Part shown: positions 1-10,960 of the stretch, one piece after another
How the letters are laid out: each line of letters begins with the position of its first letter
Position numbering within the stretch: position 1 is the first letter of the stretch
NCBI GenBank assembly: GCA_012845835.1
Contig: JABAKD010000002.1
Span: forward strand, 15,888,129-15,952,128
Reading direction: 5' to 3'
Length of the DNA stretch: 64,000 bases
Source: Undaria pinnatifida
Taxonomy: Eukaryota > Sar > Phaeophyceae > Laminariales > Alariaceae
Notes under the pieces: generated by a model
Database searches by the model: none
What the model was told of the DNA's origin: nothing
The model's input: the letters and a program-made list of their open reading frames with translations, nothing else
Position numbers and translations under genes: made by a program

Positions 1-172
1 TGTTTCATAGAAATACATACTCGCCCTGAATCATCGCGGCCTTGTTTACGACCTTTTTTTGCACCTGAAACAACCAGTGGTGAAAAATGACACATAAAAT
101 GTTTACGGTTCATATATAACCAATGCCGTTTCCGGCGCGGATAGCTTGTAGGGTTAGGGTTAGGCTGCGATC

Positions 173-1240
173 TTGCTTAGTCTGGGAGCGGGGCCTGGCA
201 GGGCGATGGAGTGCGACTGTAGCACGCCCGCTCCAACTGCAGAATTTTTCACAGGTTCCCCGACTGCAACAAGTTCCCCTCCCACACAACAGGGAACACG
301 GACCATCGTGATGAAAAACATGTGCTCTTTTGATGTAATATCGGATTTACCGGCGGCTTCGCGGGCTCGCCGCCCTGCGAGGGAAGTCAAATTCAGGGTG
401 TAGACAGCGAGAGGTGCTCCTGGACTCTTGATTTGACCGACTTACTGGAAGCCGGGGGGGAAACACTCGTGGAAATTAAGGGTGCAGAGAACGACGTGGT
501 CTGGAGTGGCGCGATCTACGGAATACAGTCCCCCTACATGGACGAGGCGTGCGTTTTTGGGTGCAACGCTAGCAAAGGCGCCACCGGCACCGTGAATCTC
601 GGCGAGTTAACGATGCTCGCAAATCCGACGCTGGTATACTACGACATATATCACGTCCACGGGGAGAACATACCCTTGATATCTGGACCCTCCGTGTCAT
701 CAAAAAGCGTTCGAAAATGATCCACCCCGGAGTGTTCGTGGTCATTCGAACCCCCCGAGGAATACCGAAAGTACCTCATCGAGGTCAAAAACGCTCACAG
801 AGCTTGCTCACATGATGACGAGTGTCATGTGGATCAAAGTGAGGTCTGTAGTGCTTCGTTCAACGGTGACGCACCGATTTATGGTACCTGCGGCGTATTG
901 TTCGGGTATCTCAACGCCCACACAAATTGCATTGCCGTCTCTCAGGGTCACCCGTTCTACTGCGAGCTATACCGCCGACTTGTAGGGGTGCTCCGGACAA
1001 TACGGGGAGTCAGGGTATAGCGAGAGTGTTACGGGCGCAGAAAACGTATGTGGTTATATCGATTATGCGAATCCGCTCTGGGTGGACAAAGCGTACGAAT
1101 GGATATACTACATAAAAAAAGGTTGCCCTACTGTCTATGGATACGCTTTCTCCGACAGCAGGTCGACATTCACGTCCAATTCTGATACATTTGAACTCGT
1201 TTTCTGCCCGGGCGACAGCGAAGAAAGATTTTTCACGTAA
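173..1240 (+). pseudogene. Thaumatin-like protein, degenerate
   Basis: Three reading-frame pieces read in order like a thaumatin-like (TLP) fold. The first (about 173-403) ends in a beta-strand start with 'TIVMKNMCSFDVI', the usual TLP N-terminus. The second (433-1020) carries 'NLGELTMLANPTLVYYDIY', the TLP 'LAEF...DYYDVS' block, then a Cys-rich loop region. The third (about 985-1240) carries 'CPTVYGYAFSDSRSTFT' and ends 'VFCPGD', the TLP C-terminal signature. Breaks: a frame change near 400-433, a TGA at 718-720, and a frame change near 983. TLPs are secreted disulfide-rich proteins, often beta-glucan binding. Family assignment is from motif order only. The opening residues and any signal peptide are not recoverable. 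Confidence 0.68.
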
Positions 1241-1451
1241 TTCAAACTTGCTTTCTCTTCCCCGTTTTTTGTGTGGTGCTTTTGGGCGACCGCGTCTGCG
1301 AATGCAATAGTTTTCCTCGAGCACATGCTTCAAAATTGACTACTTTCGGGTCGGGGGGGGGGGGGGTAGATCCGCTTGCGCGATGTTTACACAAACCTGA
1401 GATGTCGAAAATATAATGAGCTTTATTCACACCAGGGCATCTCTTTAAATC

Positions 1452-1894
1452 ATGGTCAAGTGTCGGGCTGTCAACTGCGTTTCTCGCGCTAGGTACGGGA
1501 AAGTACATAGCAAACCTCAACTATCTCGTCTTGGACCAACGCCGTTGCCATTGTGTCGCAACACATCATCGGCGAAGTCGATCAAGGAGGTCAACAGCTA
1601 CAACAAGTTTACCAGCCGGAAATTAGAGCCACCGTTCGCCGAGTACTTGACGAACGGGAAGAGTGGATGCGGCTACGACGGGATGCACGGATACAGCGAC
1701 CACGAGAACGACAGAGCAAACGAAGAGAACTCATCGAAAAACGAGATGAACTAGATTATTTCAATACGGGTGTGGCAAATATCGCCGCTGCCGCCGCCGT
1801 TGTCGTTCTTATCTTCGCTCTCATTTACAACGTAGACCTGAGCGTTTTCGTCAATTTAATCTTAAAATTTATTGTGGAAAACAAAAACTGCTAA
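1452..1894 (+). pseudogene. Small single-TM hypothetical protein, probably frameshifted
   Basis: An ATG at 1452 opens a reading frame that runs to 1754, but the better protein-like sequence is in another frame, about 1511-1894. That frame has a charged Arg/Glu helix ('RRVLDEREEWMRLRRDA') followed by one strong membrane segment ('NIAAAAAVVVLIFALIY') and a short tail. The simplest reading is one gene of about 130-145 residues with a frame change near 1510, or a start lying further in. Charged helix plus C-terminal anchor suggests a tail-anchored or type II membrane protein. The family is not recognised. A poly-G run of about 14 lies upstream near 1352-1366. Confidence 0.4.
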
Positions 1895-1939
1895 CTTTGG
1901 ACTTGAAATTTAACAATATTACCAACAAACAACATAACC

Positions 1940-3121
1940 ATGCCTTGCCACACTTGCAGCAACGAGAATCTTGGAATCTTTGAAGGCATTGCGCTGACTC
2001 TGGTCTGCACGTCATGCGCATCGGCCGAGGTCACCGACGAAGGTCACCCCATCGTCTGCTTATCAAAGACCAGGACGCTGTTTCCGCTTGTACTGCCGAA
2101 GCGCGTGCATCAACTGCGTTCAACTCCAGGCAGAAACCCGCACTACAAAAATGGTTCGCCGATGCGTATGTACTCACACTGGCCGAGCTACAAGTCCTAA
2201 CCCAAACTGTGGAGCAAGAGCTGGTGATCAAGGCCGCGCTAATGGAATGAAAGCGGCAGACGCGCCTCGAAAGAATGGTTCGCGTGCACAAGATAAGCCC
2301 TGTGGCTCCAATCCACCGCGCTCTGTTCGACCACATCTTCGGGGACTACCTGTGCGCCACCACAACCCCGAAGAAGACGCTAAAACAACTCAAGTACAGG
2401 ATTTCGGCACACGATGTGTCAGTGCGCCTGTGCGCCATTGACTTCGTCTGCGCCATGAACTATATAACAAATAGGGGCGTCACCGCTTTCGTCTTGGACG
2501 ATTTGCGGAGAGGATTCGAGTACTCGCTGTTCCCGTCCTCGCGCGTTTTTCGGCTTGAGGGATTGTCCATCGCGCGGTACATCTGCCCCCACACAACTCG
2601 CGGAACTTGAAAACGGACCGCTAAAAGAAATCCCTACCAGAATTTACCGCCCCAGGAAGAACGCACCGAGGATGCTACGCATGTCTCTACGTGGCCTGAG
2701 CTTTGATGGCGATGAGATCGAACGTACGATAGGCTGCTCGCCGATAAGGGTGCGGAGATGCTTCAAGTACGCTAACGACCCGGAAACGGTTGCCAAAACG
2801 ATTTCAGAGTTTTGGATGACGAGGGAAGATCGCAGGCACAGGCGACAGATCCTTGAGTCTGCCATGGACAAAAAAGAACTGGATGTACGCGATGACAGCG
2901 TGTTCTGTCACGACTTCATTTACGGATTGGTTGCCGTCGACCTGGATGAGATTGTGGGCATTCAGTACATCACGGGCGAGCTGTTTGATTCCGGTGGCTT
3001 ACGTTTTTGGAGAGGGTATCACCATGAGTGCGAGTCCGCGTTTAGACAGGCGTTGCTCGAAAACGGACACACGGTTGATCAGTCAACCAAGATTGCGCTT
3101 AAGAGCTGCACGTCGCGCTGA
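1940..3121 (+). pseudogene. Unrecognised Cys-rich protein, frameshifted
   Basis: ATG at 1940 starts a product opening 'MPCHTC' with a second CxxC pair ('VCTSC') 16 residues on, the arrangement of a four-cysteine zinc-binding knuckle. The frame then changes near 2060; the next segment (to 2610) is helical, passes a TGA at 2248-2250, and continues 'MVRVHKISPVAPIHRALFD'. The last segment (about 2600-3121) is in a third position and ends at TGA 3119-3121. Together they would be a protein of roughly 390 residues. I do not recognise a family; the zinc knuckle is inferred from spacing alone. It lies directly upstream of the ankyrin pseudogene in the same orientation. Confidence 0.42.
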
Positions 3122-3154
3122 AGCTGGTTCGATTAAGTTCCTGTAAATATTGGG

Positions 3155-4083
3155 ATGGTAAAAATTCCCCACGCATCACAGTCCACCACCATGCTCCACG
3201 ACATTTGGAACCTCGGACCAGCTTCGCTCATCTGTGAGTACGACAGCAGCGGTAACTTCTTGTACATGGGCACCCTTTCGAGATGTATTCGCGCGAGCTG
3301 GCCTCTCTCCAAAACGGCCGGACTAAAATGTGTTATCATCTCAACTGCGCGGCTGGAAGAGCTGTCCATCGGTCCACTTCAAACCAAGTGTCTCATAAAA
3401 GGACTCGTATGCGCCGTGGACACAAAGCAGTGGGCTACCGTGGAATGGATCGTGCCCAGGCTGCCGACTGAATACAGTCTGTAGACAGGCAAACTGACTT
3501 TTGCCATATTGGAGACGGGTGTGGTGCCTGCCATCAACTACGCCATTTTGATCACAGAGACTAAGCCCGCGCAGCCCATCTTTAGGGTAGCTGCCGGGAA
3601 CGCCGTGGGCAAAGGCCACAGAGACGCCGCAAAACAATTGTGCACGCGCTTCACCGGCAGTACGCTCCGTGAAAATGTTGCACTGACGGCTTGTTGAGAG
3701 GGAGATACTGCTCTAATTCGGTGTTGTGCTGAAACCGTGCACGCTTTCCCCACAGAGTGTGCCAGGGCACTGGCTCACAAGGGCAACGTCAACGCGCTAG
3801 AGTGGTTGAGAGCAAATAGCAAAGCCTCGGGCCTCAAAAGTGACCAGTTAGTGCTGTAGGCCGCCCAGGGGGGCACGTAGAAGCCCTGGACTGTGTCATG
3901 GACAATGACCCTAGTATCATATTTCATGCGGAGGAAGTGTGCCTCATGGTGTATACGAAGGGACTGCTGCATGTACTCAATCACTTGGTTGTGACGAGAG
4001 GCTTCCGGTTCAATGTGGCAGACTGCATTCGGTTTGCCAAGAGAGGGTCGGGTGTTGCGAGTTGGTTGACACTTAGTGTGTAA
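3155..4083 (+). pseudogene. Ankyrin-repeat protein, degenerate
   Basis: The reading frame from ATG 3155 stops at 3482-3484 (TAG), resumes in the same frame to a TGA at 3695-3697, and resumes again to a TAG near 3857. A slip in the G-run at about 3869-3874 then moves it to the frame ending at 4083. The pieces contain ankyrin-type helix pairs of the 'AHKGNVNALEWLRANS' and 'AAQGGHVEALDCVM' form, the WLR/GHVEAL subtype common in giant viruses and in brown algal and oomycete genomes. Ankyrin repeats mediate protein binding. About 310 residues were once encoded. Three stops and one frameshift make it non-functional. Confidence 0.66.
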
Positions 4084-4199
4084 AGTGTGAGAGCGGGGCA
4101 AGCAACAATCAAAATCCGCGCGCGCACCGTACGGTAGCGGCGCGCGCAGATATTGAATATAGTGAGCAGGTATCGTACGGTATTGTGTGCTGGGACTTA

Positions 4200-4580
4200 C
4201 TTTTCAGAGAAGCTACGCAAAAAAAAGATTCCAGTGCCTGGAATGACGCATAAGGCAGCACGCAAACTTGTACCATGTTTCGATAGAGTTTCATTGGATC
4301 CAGCTGATCTGCGTCCCGAGACGCGTTACACACGCCTGAATACAGCGAAGTGACTTGCTCGGGACTGTAAGCGGCAGAAACTTCCACGAATTTTTCAGGG
4401 AAGCTACTTCCAAAGAAAAAATTCAGTGCTGCTATGCGCTACGGGTGCCTGCGATGACGCACAAGGCAGCACACAACCTTGCACCATGTGTCCATGAGCT
4501 TCATTTGAGCCGATCCACCTGCCGAGATGGGTTACACACGTCGGAATACAGCGAAGTGACTTGCTCGGGACTGTTGCTTT
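4200..4580. repeat. Two-copy tandem duplication, period about 208 bp
   Basis: Two diverged copies follow each other. 'GATTCCAGTGCCTGGAATGA' near 4227 corresponds to a related stretch near 4445, and 'TACAGCGAAGTGACTTGCTC' occurs at about 4341 and again near 4549. No protein is supported across it. Confidence 0.75.
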
Positions 4581-4699
4581 CCAAAGACGCCCTCATCAGA
4601 AAACCAAATCTATGTGTGTTTGCCACGACATTTGCCCAAATTTCCGGCCCCCACCGTGGGTGTAGTGCAAGACAGTCAGCCTATTTTCTTGATGTTTCA

Positions 4700-5580
4700 G
4701 CATAGGAAGATCCATTCGCAGAACTGCCCCGGTGCTTGCTTTCCATAGACGCGCCCACGAGACAGAAAAAAATCGACAACTTCATTGTTTCGATGCAGGG
4801 ACAGTATGCGCACGCGCGTCCACCAGCGAGAACCAAATCGATGTGTGTTTGCCAAGGCAACCCTGCGAGTGGATCTTCCTATGCTGAAACAATTAGACGC
4901 CCCCACTAGACAGAACCAAATCGCCAACTGAATTTTTCCGTTGCAGGAACGGTATGCGCACGGGCGCCCACGAGACAGAAAAAAATCAACAACTTTATTG
5001 TTCCGATGCAGGAACAGTATGCGCACGCGCGTCCACCAGCGGGAATCAAATCGATGTGCGTTTGCCAAGGCAACCTAGCAAATAGATCTTCCTACGCTGA
5101 AACAATTAGACGCCCCCACCAGATAGAACCAAATCGCCAACTGAATTTTTCCAATGCAGGGACAGTATGCGCACGGGCGCCCACGAGACAGAAAAAAGTC
5201 GACAACTTTATTGTTCCGATGCAGAGACAGTATGCGCACGCGCGTCCACCAGAGAGAACCAAAATCGATGTGCGTTTGCCAAGGCAATCCTGAGAATAGA
5301 TCTTCCTACGTATGCTGAAACAATTAAACGCCCCCACCAGACGGAACCAATTTGCCACCTTAATTTTTCCGATGCAGGGACAGTATGCGCACGGGCGCCC
5401 TCGAGACAGAAAAAAGTCGCCAACTTTATTGTTCCGATGCAGGGACAGCGCGCGTCCACCAGAGAGAACCAAATCGATGTGTGTTTGCCGCGGCAACCCT
5501 GCGAATGGATCTTCCTATGCGAAACAATTAAACGCCCCCACCAGACAGAATCAAATCGCCAGTTTAGTATTTGAGATGTG
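4700..5580. repeat. Tandem array, period about 211-216 bp, four units
   Basis: The junction word 'GATCTTCCTATGCTGAAACA' or a close variant begins near 4872, 5088, 5299 and 5510. Each unit contains two related half-modules, both with 'CAGTATGCGCACG' and a 'CCACGAGACAGAAAA' or 'CCACCAG...GAACC' box. The left end (about 4700-4727) has the opposite orientation: 'GCATAGGAAGATCCATTCGC' is the reverse complement of the sequence near 5500-5521. Long minus-strand ORFs are a by-product of the repetition; unit lengths are not all multiples of three. Confidence 0.88.
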
Positions 5581-5709
5581 ATGTTTAGTGAGAAAGTCAA
5601 CATTAAATAAAATTGTCGGTTTCAGCCAAGCGGTTGGCTATGGTTTTCTAAACCCTGCTCCGCTCACTCACCCACCCCACTCCTCCACCACTCAACACAC
5701 TGAACACCA

Positions 5710-6124
5710 GTGAGCTCCAACAGTGATTTTACTACCCCCGGCAAGAAGAGGACGCCCTCCACCCCCCCTGCTCCCGCCAGGAAAAGGCTGAAAACGACTG
5801 CGGCGCCAGCTGAAGATGCGCTTCTTCTGGTTCCCATCAATGACATTGGAGACATAGTCACCTATTCTAGCAGCCACATCGTGCTAGCTGGTATCAGTGG
5901 CTATATCAGCGATATCGACGCGTGTTTGTCGCATCAGCTGTTTGAGGCGGTGTTTGACATCGTTGGTGGCAACGGATATTGCTCGGCTAACCGCGACATG
6001 TATTTCCCGGTTTAAAATCGCGGAGTTGAAGAAGACGGCCTTGCTCAAGCTGTTTTCGCAAGAGATTTACGGCGGCGGGAAAGCTTCGGTCGGCGAAGTG
6101 GTTCGGGGAACTATCGAAGTGTAA
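5710..6124 (+). pseudogene. Basic NLS-bearing N-terminal fragment, frameshifted
   Basis: The frame from about 5710 starts Ser/Thr/Pro-rich with two basic clusters ('PGKKRTPS', 'PARKRLKTT') that look like nuclear localisation signals. It then becomes hydrophobic-helical ('LLLVPINDIGDIVTY') and ends at 6015. The continuation 'FKIAELKKTALLKLFSQEIY' is in the next frame and runs to 6124. No clear ATG decides the start. A good 54-bp intron candidate follows at 6121-6174 (GTAAGC ... pyrimidine tract ... TTTCAG). It may be the N-terminal part of the coiled-coil gene that follows. Confidence 0.38.
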
Positions 6125-6282
6125 GCGTTTTTTAAAAACACACCCCGGGGTTTTGTAGAGATTTTTTGTTTCAGCATTGATCGCTCTTAAACGATTCTTT
6201 TTCAGCATCATGATACTCCGCAGCAAAAAAAAAATGGTAGTTTCGGGAAAATATTACCCCGTATGTCGTCCTTTCGTCAGAT

Positions 6283-9200
6283 GTGTCTAAAGGGTCAAAC
6301 CATTTTTTTTGTATTTGTATTGTATGGTATGTGATTAATTCCAAGGTTGTGCTGATTGTTGCCTTGGTTGTTGCAGGAGCGATCCTTTTCGCGACAACTA
6401 GGGAAGATGAATCCACTGACAACCCTTTCCAGAGAAAGTTCGTCAGAAGAGACGAGATAGCTCTGACGGCGGGGGTTATTATCGGTGAGTTGGACGTCGA
6501 GGCCGCGGTCTACCATCTGATCTGAAGCCTAATGCCGAAATGCGAACTCTAACGGATGAAGAAGAGATAGAGCTTTTCGTCATCCTCAATAGCGTGACCG
6601 AGAGTGGTGTTTTGGGGTCTTTGGAGGGCAGCCCCCACGGTGCCTCGCCCGCCACGCTCTTGGCCAAGAAGTCAGAACTCGATTCCAAGATCCGCTTCTT
6701 CCAGAGTAGCATCGGGAACCTAAAGAAAAAGGTTGCCAAAGCTAACTCGGTCGTCAAGACGAGTCTCGAAGCCTTTTTTAAGAAGCAGGTTTCCCATATC
6801 AAAAGGGCCGATGCTGAACACAAAGTTGTCATTAGACAGATTTATGAGTCCAAAAAGGTTGTGAGGAAACCTGCTGCGCCGGTCTCAGCTAGCTTGAAGT
6901 CTCTGGTGGCCCATCTCAAGAAATTAAACTCCGATTACCGCTCGTTGGACGCCCATGTAAAAAACCAACCGAAGTATCTGAAAAAGAGGCTTACGCTACG
7001 GCAAAAAGTAAGTGCGACCGGGAAAATCACGTCTACCAAAAAACGGATAAAAAGCAAAAAAACCCAGATGGCTGGTGTCAGGTAGATCGCTTCTGAAACC
7101 AAACGGATCGAAGGTGCAAAGAAGGCAGTGCTTGAAAACAAACGGGCCGAAAAGGGAGCGCGGGAAGAAGAAGCGACCGCTCTGAGAGTGCTGAAGGAGA
7201 GCGAAGCAAAAGCTGCCATGGAGAAAGCCAGGCTGGACCCAGGCTACGGTAGGGGGGTCCCCTTTTGGGCTTTTTATTTCAGTGGCTAGGGGTCACTCGC
7301 GCGAGTAACCCCTTTGTTCCTATGCAATCTTACGTTTTCTTTATGTTTTACATTGACGAAATCAATCCGCAATGCAAAGGTGATCTAAGCTCCGTTAAAC
7401 CAAGTGCCTAAACCATCTTCATCCGTAGGGTACAGAGCTACTCGTGCGAGTGGCTCAAACACACCAGTGAAAAAAGGGGTACCCCCCCTACCGTAGCCTT
7501 GGTCGCTGAAGCAATATGCAAAAGACCGCAAAAAGAAGGCTTTGGAGGCAAAGCGGCTGGCCGAACGAGCGATGAAGGCGGCGGTCGCAAAAAAGGAGAA
7601 CGATAAAAAGGTTGCAGCCGCCGACAAAGCTCGCCTACAGTACGAGAAGGCTTGTCCGAAAAAGGAGGCCGACGACCTTGCGAGGAAACAAGCGGTGCTG
7701 AAAAAACAGTATCTTCTGTTGGACGAGACACAAAAGCGGGAAAAGGTAGCGCTCGAGGCTCAGCAAAAACTTGAGAAGGTCCGTCGCGCGGCCGAAGATG
7801 CCAAGAGGAAAGCCGCCGAAGAGAAGGAAGGAGCCCTTTCGAAGCTCGCCGAAGAGAAGGCAAGATAAATTCAGGACCGAAAACGACGCGAAGAAGTCCT
7901 GCAAAGACTTCGGAAAGAAGCCCTCGACCAGGAAAATAACAAAGAACTGGCTGAGAAGAAGAGAGCGAAGCTTGTTCTCGAGGAGGCGCAGAGGAGGCGC
8001 GCAAAGGAAGAACGGGATGCGGCCGAGTCCAGGCGGATGCTCCGAAGCTATTCGTCGCGAAGAGCAAGAGGTGGCGGAGCGGAAGGAGGCGTCGAAGGCG
8101 AAAGAAAAAGAGGTCGCCGCAAAAGCTGCGCAGATGGCTGTAGTTCAGAGGCAACGCGAAGAAACCCGGAAGAAACAGGAGAAAGAAGCTGAGGCTCTCA
8201 GACAAAAGCATCTGACGCCCGAGAACAAGCAGGTCGTGGAAAATGCCAAGTCCAAGACTATTTATTGCCAATGAAGCAAATGCGGGTATAGCGGTCAAAA
8301 AGGCATCGACGAGGCAAAAGGGGTTTGCTAGGGCGAAAGCTCAAGCCGAAACACGCGTGCAGCAATCCGTGGCGAATCGCGAGCGCGCGAAAGGAGAGAG
8401 CATGCCACAAGAACTGAAAGATATATTGAGTAACATCGAGAGGATCACGGGACTCTCCGCCGGCGAGTTTGATATTAGAACTCTTGTGCTGAGGGATTTG
8501 GTGGTCCTCGAAGAGCTATTGGTGTACTTTAATACTCTGGAAGACCCCGGTCGTTAGGTCGAGCAGGCGCAGGGCGCCATCTTTTATGAGAAATTGCTCC
8601 AAATCGGAGACGAGATCGGGATTGACGTTATGAAGGTGGATACGGCTGATTTCAAAAGCGTGAGCATCATCGGCAAGCTGATTGAGCTCTTCGACTCGGA
8701 CCCCAGCGTTGCCGGTCATTCCCCTCGTATGTCCGAGATTTCAGCAAAACTGAAGCCATCCGCGAACTCAAGCAGGCCAAGATTGTGGCCGAGAAGAAAA
8801 TGGCCAAGAAGCCCGTATTCAAAAGCAGAGAGAAGAGCTGTTAAGGATCGGGGCCGCGCGGGCCGCTCAAGTGGAGAAGGAGCTCGTAGAGGCTGCCATG
8901 AAACTCGATCAGGAAAAAAGACTGTTAGATGCTGAGGTTGCTCGAGTCGCACAGGTTGCTGACGCCGAGAAGAAAAGGCTGGCCGCGGAGCAGCAGAAGG
9001 AGTTGGACGCCATCGAGCAAGACCACGAGGAAAAGAAACAGCTCCTGGCTCAAGAGATAGAAGCCGATCTAAAGGAAGCTGAAAAGAAGCTCGTGGCAGA
9101 ATTACATGATCTATTTGGGCATTGATGCCAAAGCCGTGAGAAAGCTTGTGGAGATGAATCAGGAACAAGCCGATGCCGAAAACGAAATGCTCGTCCAAGT

Positions 9201-9990
9201 GATTGAAGCCGCTGCCGCCATGGAAGCCGAAATTGCTATGGCTCAAGACGGGGCTGTAGCTAAAGCCCTGAAAGAGAATCTCCAAGATGAGGATATAATT
9301 CGACTGAAAGCATTGGAGGAGACGAGAAAGTTTCGTGCTGCGGAACAACAAGCTGTCGTCAGGGAAGCCGAAAGGCTCAAAAAGGAGGTTGTCACCAGCA
9401 CAGACGCCAAGTTGGTAGAGGAGAAGGTCCTCGCCGACGAAAAGTTGCAGTGTCGCTTTGAAAGTGTTGAGTCGCAGAAGCAAGACTTGATTGAGAAGAA
9501 AGAAGTGATTCAGGAGCTTGAGACAGAGCAGCTTGAGCTCGAGGGTAGTATCCAAACAGACTTGTTGGAAGAAGAGAAAAGTGAGGTAGAGGAAACAAAA
9601 TGTCGTAGAAACGAAGAGCGCGGACGTTGCCCTGGAGTCGGAGACCTTGCACTCTCGATCCTGTAAGAAGGATAGGGTCAACAGGAAGGCAAAAGCCAAC
9701 GGTTCGTCGTTGATAAGATCAGTGTTCCGAACGATTAGTCTCCCGGTGCATTCGATGACGTCGCTATCTTGTTGTCGAAGGAGAGCAGCGAAGGTTTGGC
9801 ACAGTACCACACAATTTACAAGAAAATTGGAAAATTGCTCGTTTGCAAACGTGTCGATCGAGGACAAAAAAGTGATGGCTTCTGCCGGCGCTGAGTTTAA
9901 AAAATCAGGGAACAATACGTTCAACAAAGACACGATAAAGTATTGGCACGCCGCGAAGAATTGATTGCTCGAATGACAAGTTATTGATAT
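6283..9990 (+). pseudogene. Giant Ala/Lys/Glu-rich coiled-coil protein, decayed
   Basis: Successive open stretches on this strand (6283-6525, 6540-7219, 7507-7868, 7771-8274, 8243-8719, 8871-9125, 9106-9666, 9647-9964) are heptad-like, rich in A, K, E, R and Q, and read as one coiled coil of well over 1,000 residues. A membrane-like segment ('VLIVALVVAGAILF') lies near 6343-6400. A less coiled globular patch with 'LSNIERITGLSAGEFDI' lies near 8410-8520. Breaks: a TAG at 7083-7085, several frame changes, a stop near 8557, and a TIR element inserted at about 7236-7504. The function is unknown; structural or virion-filament roles are only possibilities. Minus-strand ORFs here are shadows. Confidence 0.6.
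7236..7504. mobile_element. MITE-like element inside the coiled-coil gene
   Basis: The two ends are inverted copies of about 25-30 bp: left 'AGGCTACGGTAGGGGGGT' near 7241, right its reverse complement ending near 7500. Inner arms also pair ('CACTCGCGCGAGT' near 7294 with 'ACTCGTGCGAGTG' near 7440). It has no coding capacity and interrupts the coiled-coil reading frame, which resumes on both sides. The TIRs contain GTAGGG at the left and CCGTAG at the right, so they carry potential splice sites (see findings). The target duplication is unclear. Confidence 0.72.
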
Positions 9991-10036
9991 ACTATAAAAT
10001 CTTGAAATGTCTGCGTGTTGTAATTAAGAATCATGC

Positions 10037-10960
10037 TTCCATGCGTTGCACCACCAGATAGTTTCCATGCGTTGCACCACCAGATAGTTGAGTCGCACGT
10101 TTGGAGTCTTGTTTGAGTGCCTGTCAGGTTTGTTGGAACATGTTCGAACCCGAATCTAATGCGGTTTGTTTTGGACGACAGAGCGATCCTACTCTACCGC
10201 AAGCGGCCCGGCCGCTGCCGCTGCCGAAAAGAGAACAGCTGATAGAACCTCCTCTTCCTCCTCCGTCAGTGATGCTGCTCCCGGTGAAATGCCTGTCAGG
10301 TTTGTTGGAACATGTTCGAACCCGAATCTAACGCGGTTTGTTTTGGACGACAGAGCAATCCTACTCTACCGCAAGCGGCCCGGCCGCTGCCGCTGCCGAA
10401 AAGAGAACAGCTGATAGAACCTCCTCTTCCTCCTCCGTTAGTGATGCTGCTCCCGGTGGAAGGCCCGCTGCTGATGGGACAGGTCGTGCTTCTCGCTCTG
10501 CCGAGGTTCGTCTACATGTACTGCTTCCACTGTTTTTTTTCTGCAGGGGTCATATTCATCGTAGGCATGATAGCAAAACCCGCTTATTCCTGGTTTTGCG
10601 CTTGTTGCACGATGGTTGAGTCGCACGTTTAGAGTCTTGTTTGAGTGCCTATCAGGTTTGTTGGAGCATGTTCGGACCAGCGGCACCAATCGTGGCCAAT
10701 TGCTAGTTGCACTGACTTTTTTCTGTAGAGGGTTGACAAAAGTACCAAACGGAGCCTATCGTCCTCCTCAAAAATTTGGTATTTTTCCTGATTTCCCCTG
10801 ATTTTCCCTGACTTTCCGGTTTTTTCACGATAGTGGAGTTGCACGCACATCTTGGGGGTTTCTTGTTTTGAGTACCTGGATGTACGACTAGTTGTGTTGA
10901 AGAGTGTTCGAACCCGAGTCTAACGCAGTTTTTTTTTAGATCAATGCTACTCTTCCGACA
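10037..10960 (+). repeat. Amplified gene module (four copies) upstream of the NLS/Ala region
   Basis: A 26-28 bp word 'CCATGCGTTGCACCACCAGA' is doubled at 10037-10090. A longer module, 'GAGTCGCACGTTTGGAGTCT' followed by 'TTTGTTGGAACATGTTCGAA', begins near 10089. It recurs from 10291 (172 bp after the equivalent point), from about 10614, and more diverged from about 10833. The first two copies encode an Ala/Ser-rich stretch ('GPAAAAAEKRTADRTSSSSS'). Copies end with a T-rich tract and CAG/TAG (near 10540 and 10725), like repeated intron acceptors. Confidence 0.75.

Noticed and set aside
149-167. Telomere-like TTAGGG repeat
   Set aside because: Only about two and a half copies (and one-and-a-half near 14770); too short to call an interstitial telomere.
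4697-5603. Minus- and plus-strand ORFs of 70-135 residues with repeated WWTRVRILSLHRNN-type text
   Set aside because: They are products of the tandem array; unit lengths vary by non-multiples of three and the frame does not persist.
7438-8298. 286-residue minus-strand ORF
   Set aside because: Also antisense to the coiled-coil region and runs into the MITE; no family features.
8716-9933. 405-residue minus-strand ORF
   Set aside because: It is the antisense of the coiled-coil gene; Leu/Phe-rich composition follows from the Lys/Glu codons on the other strand.
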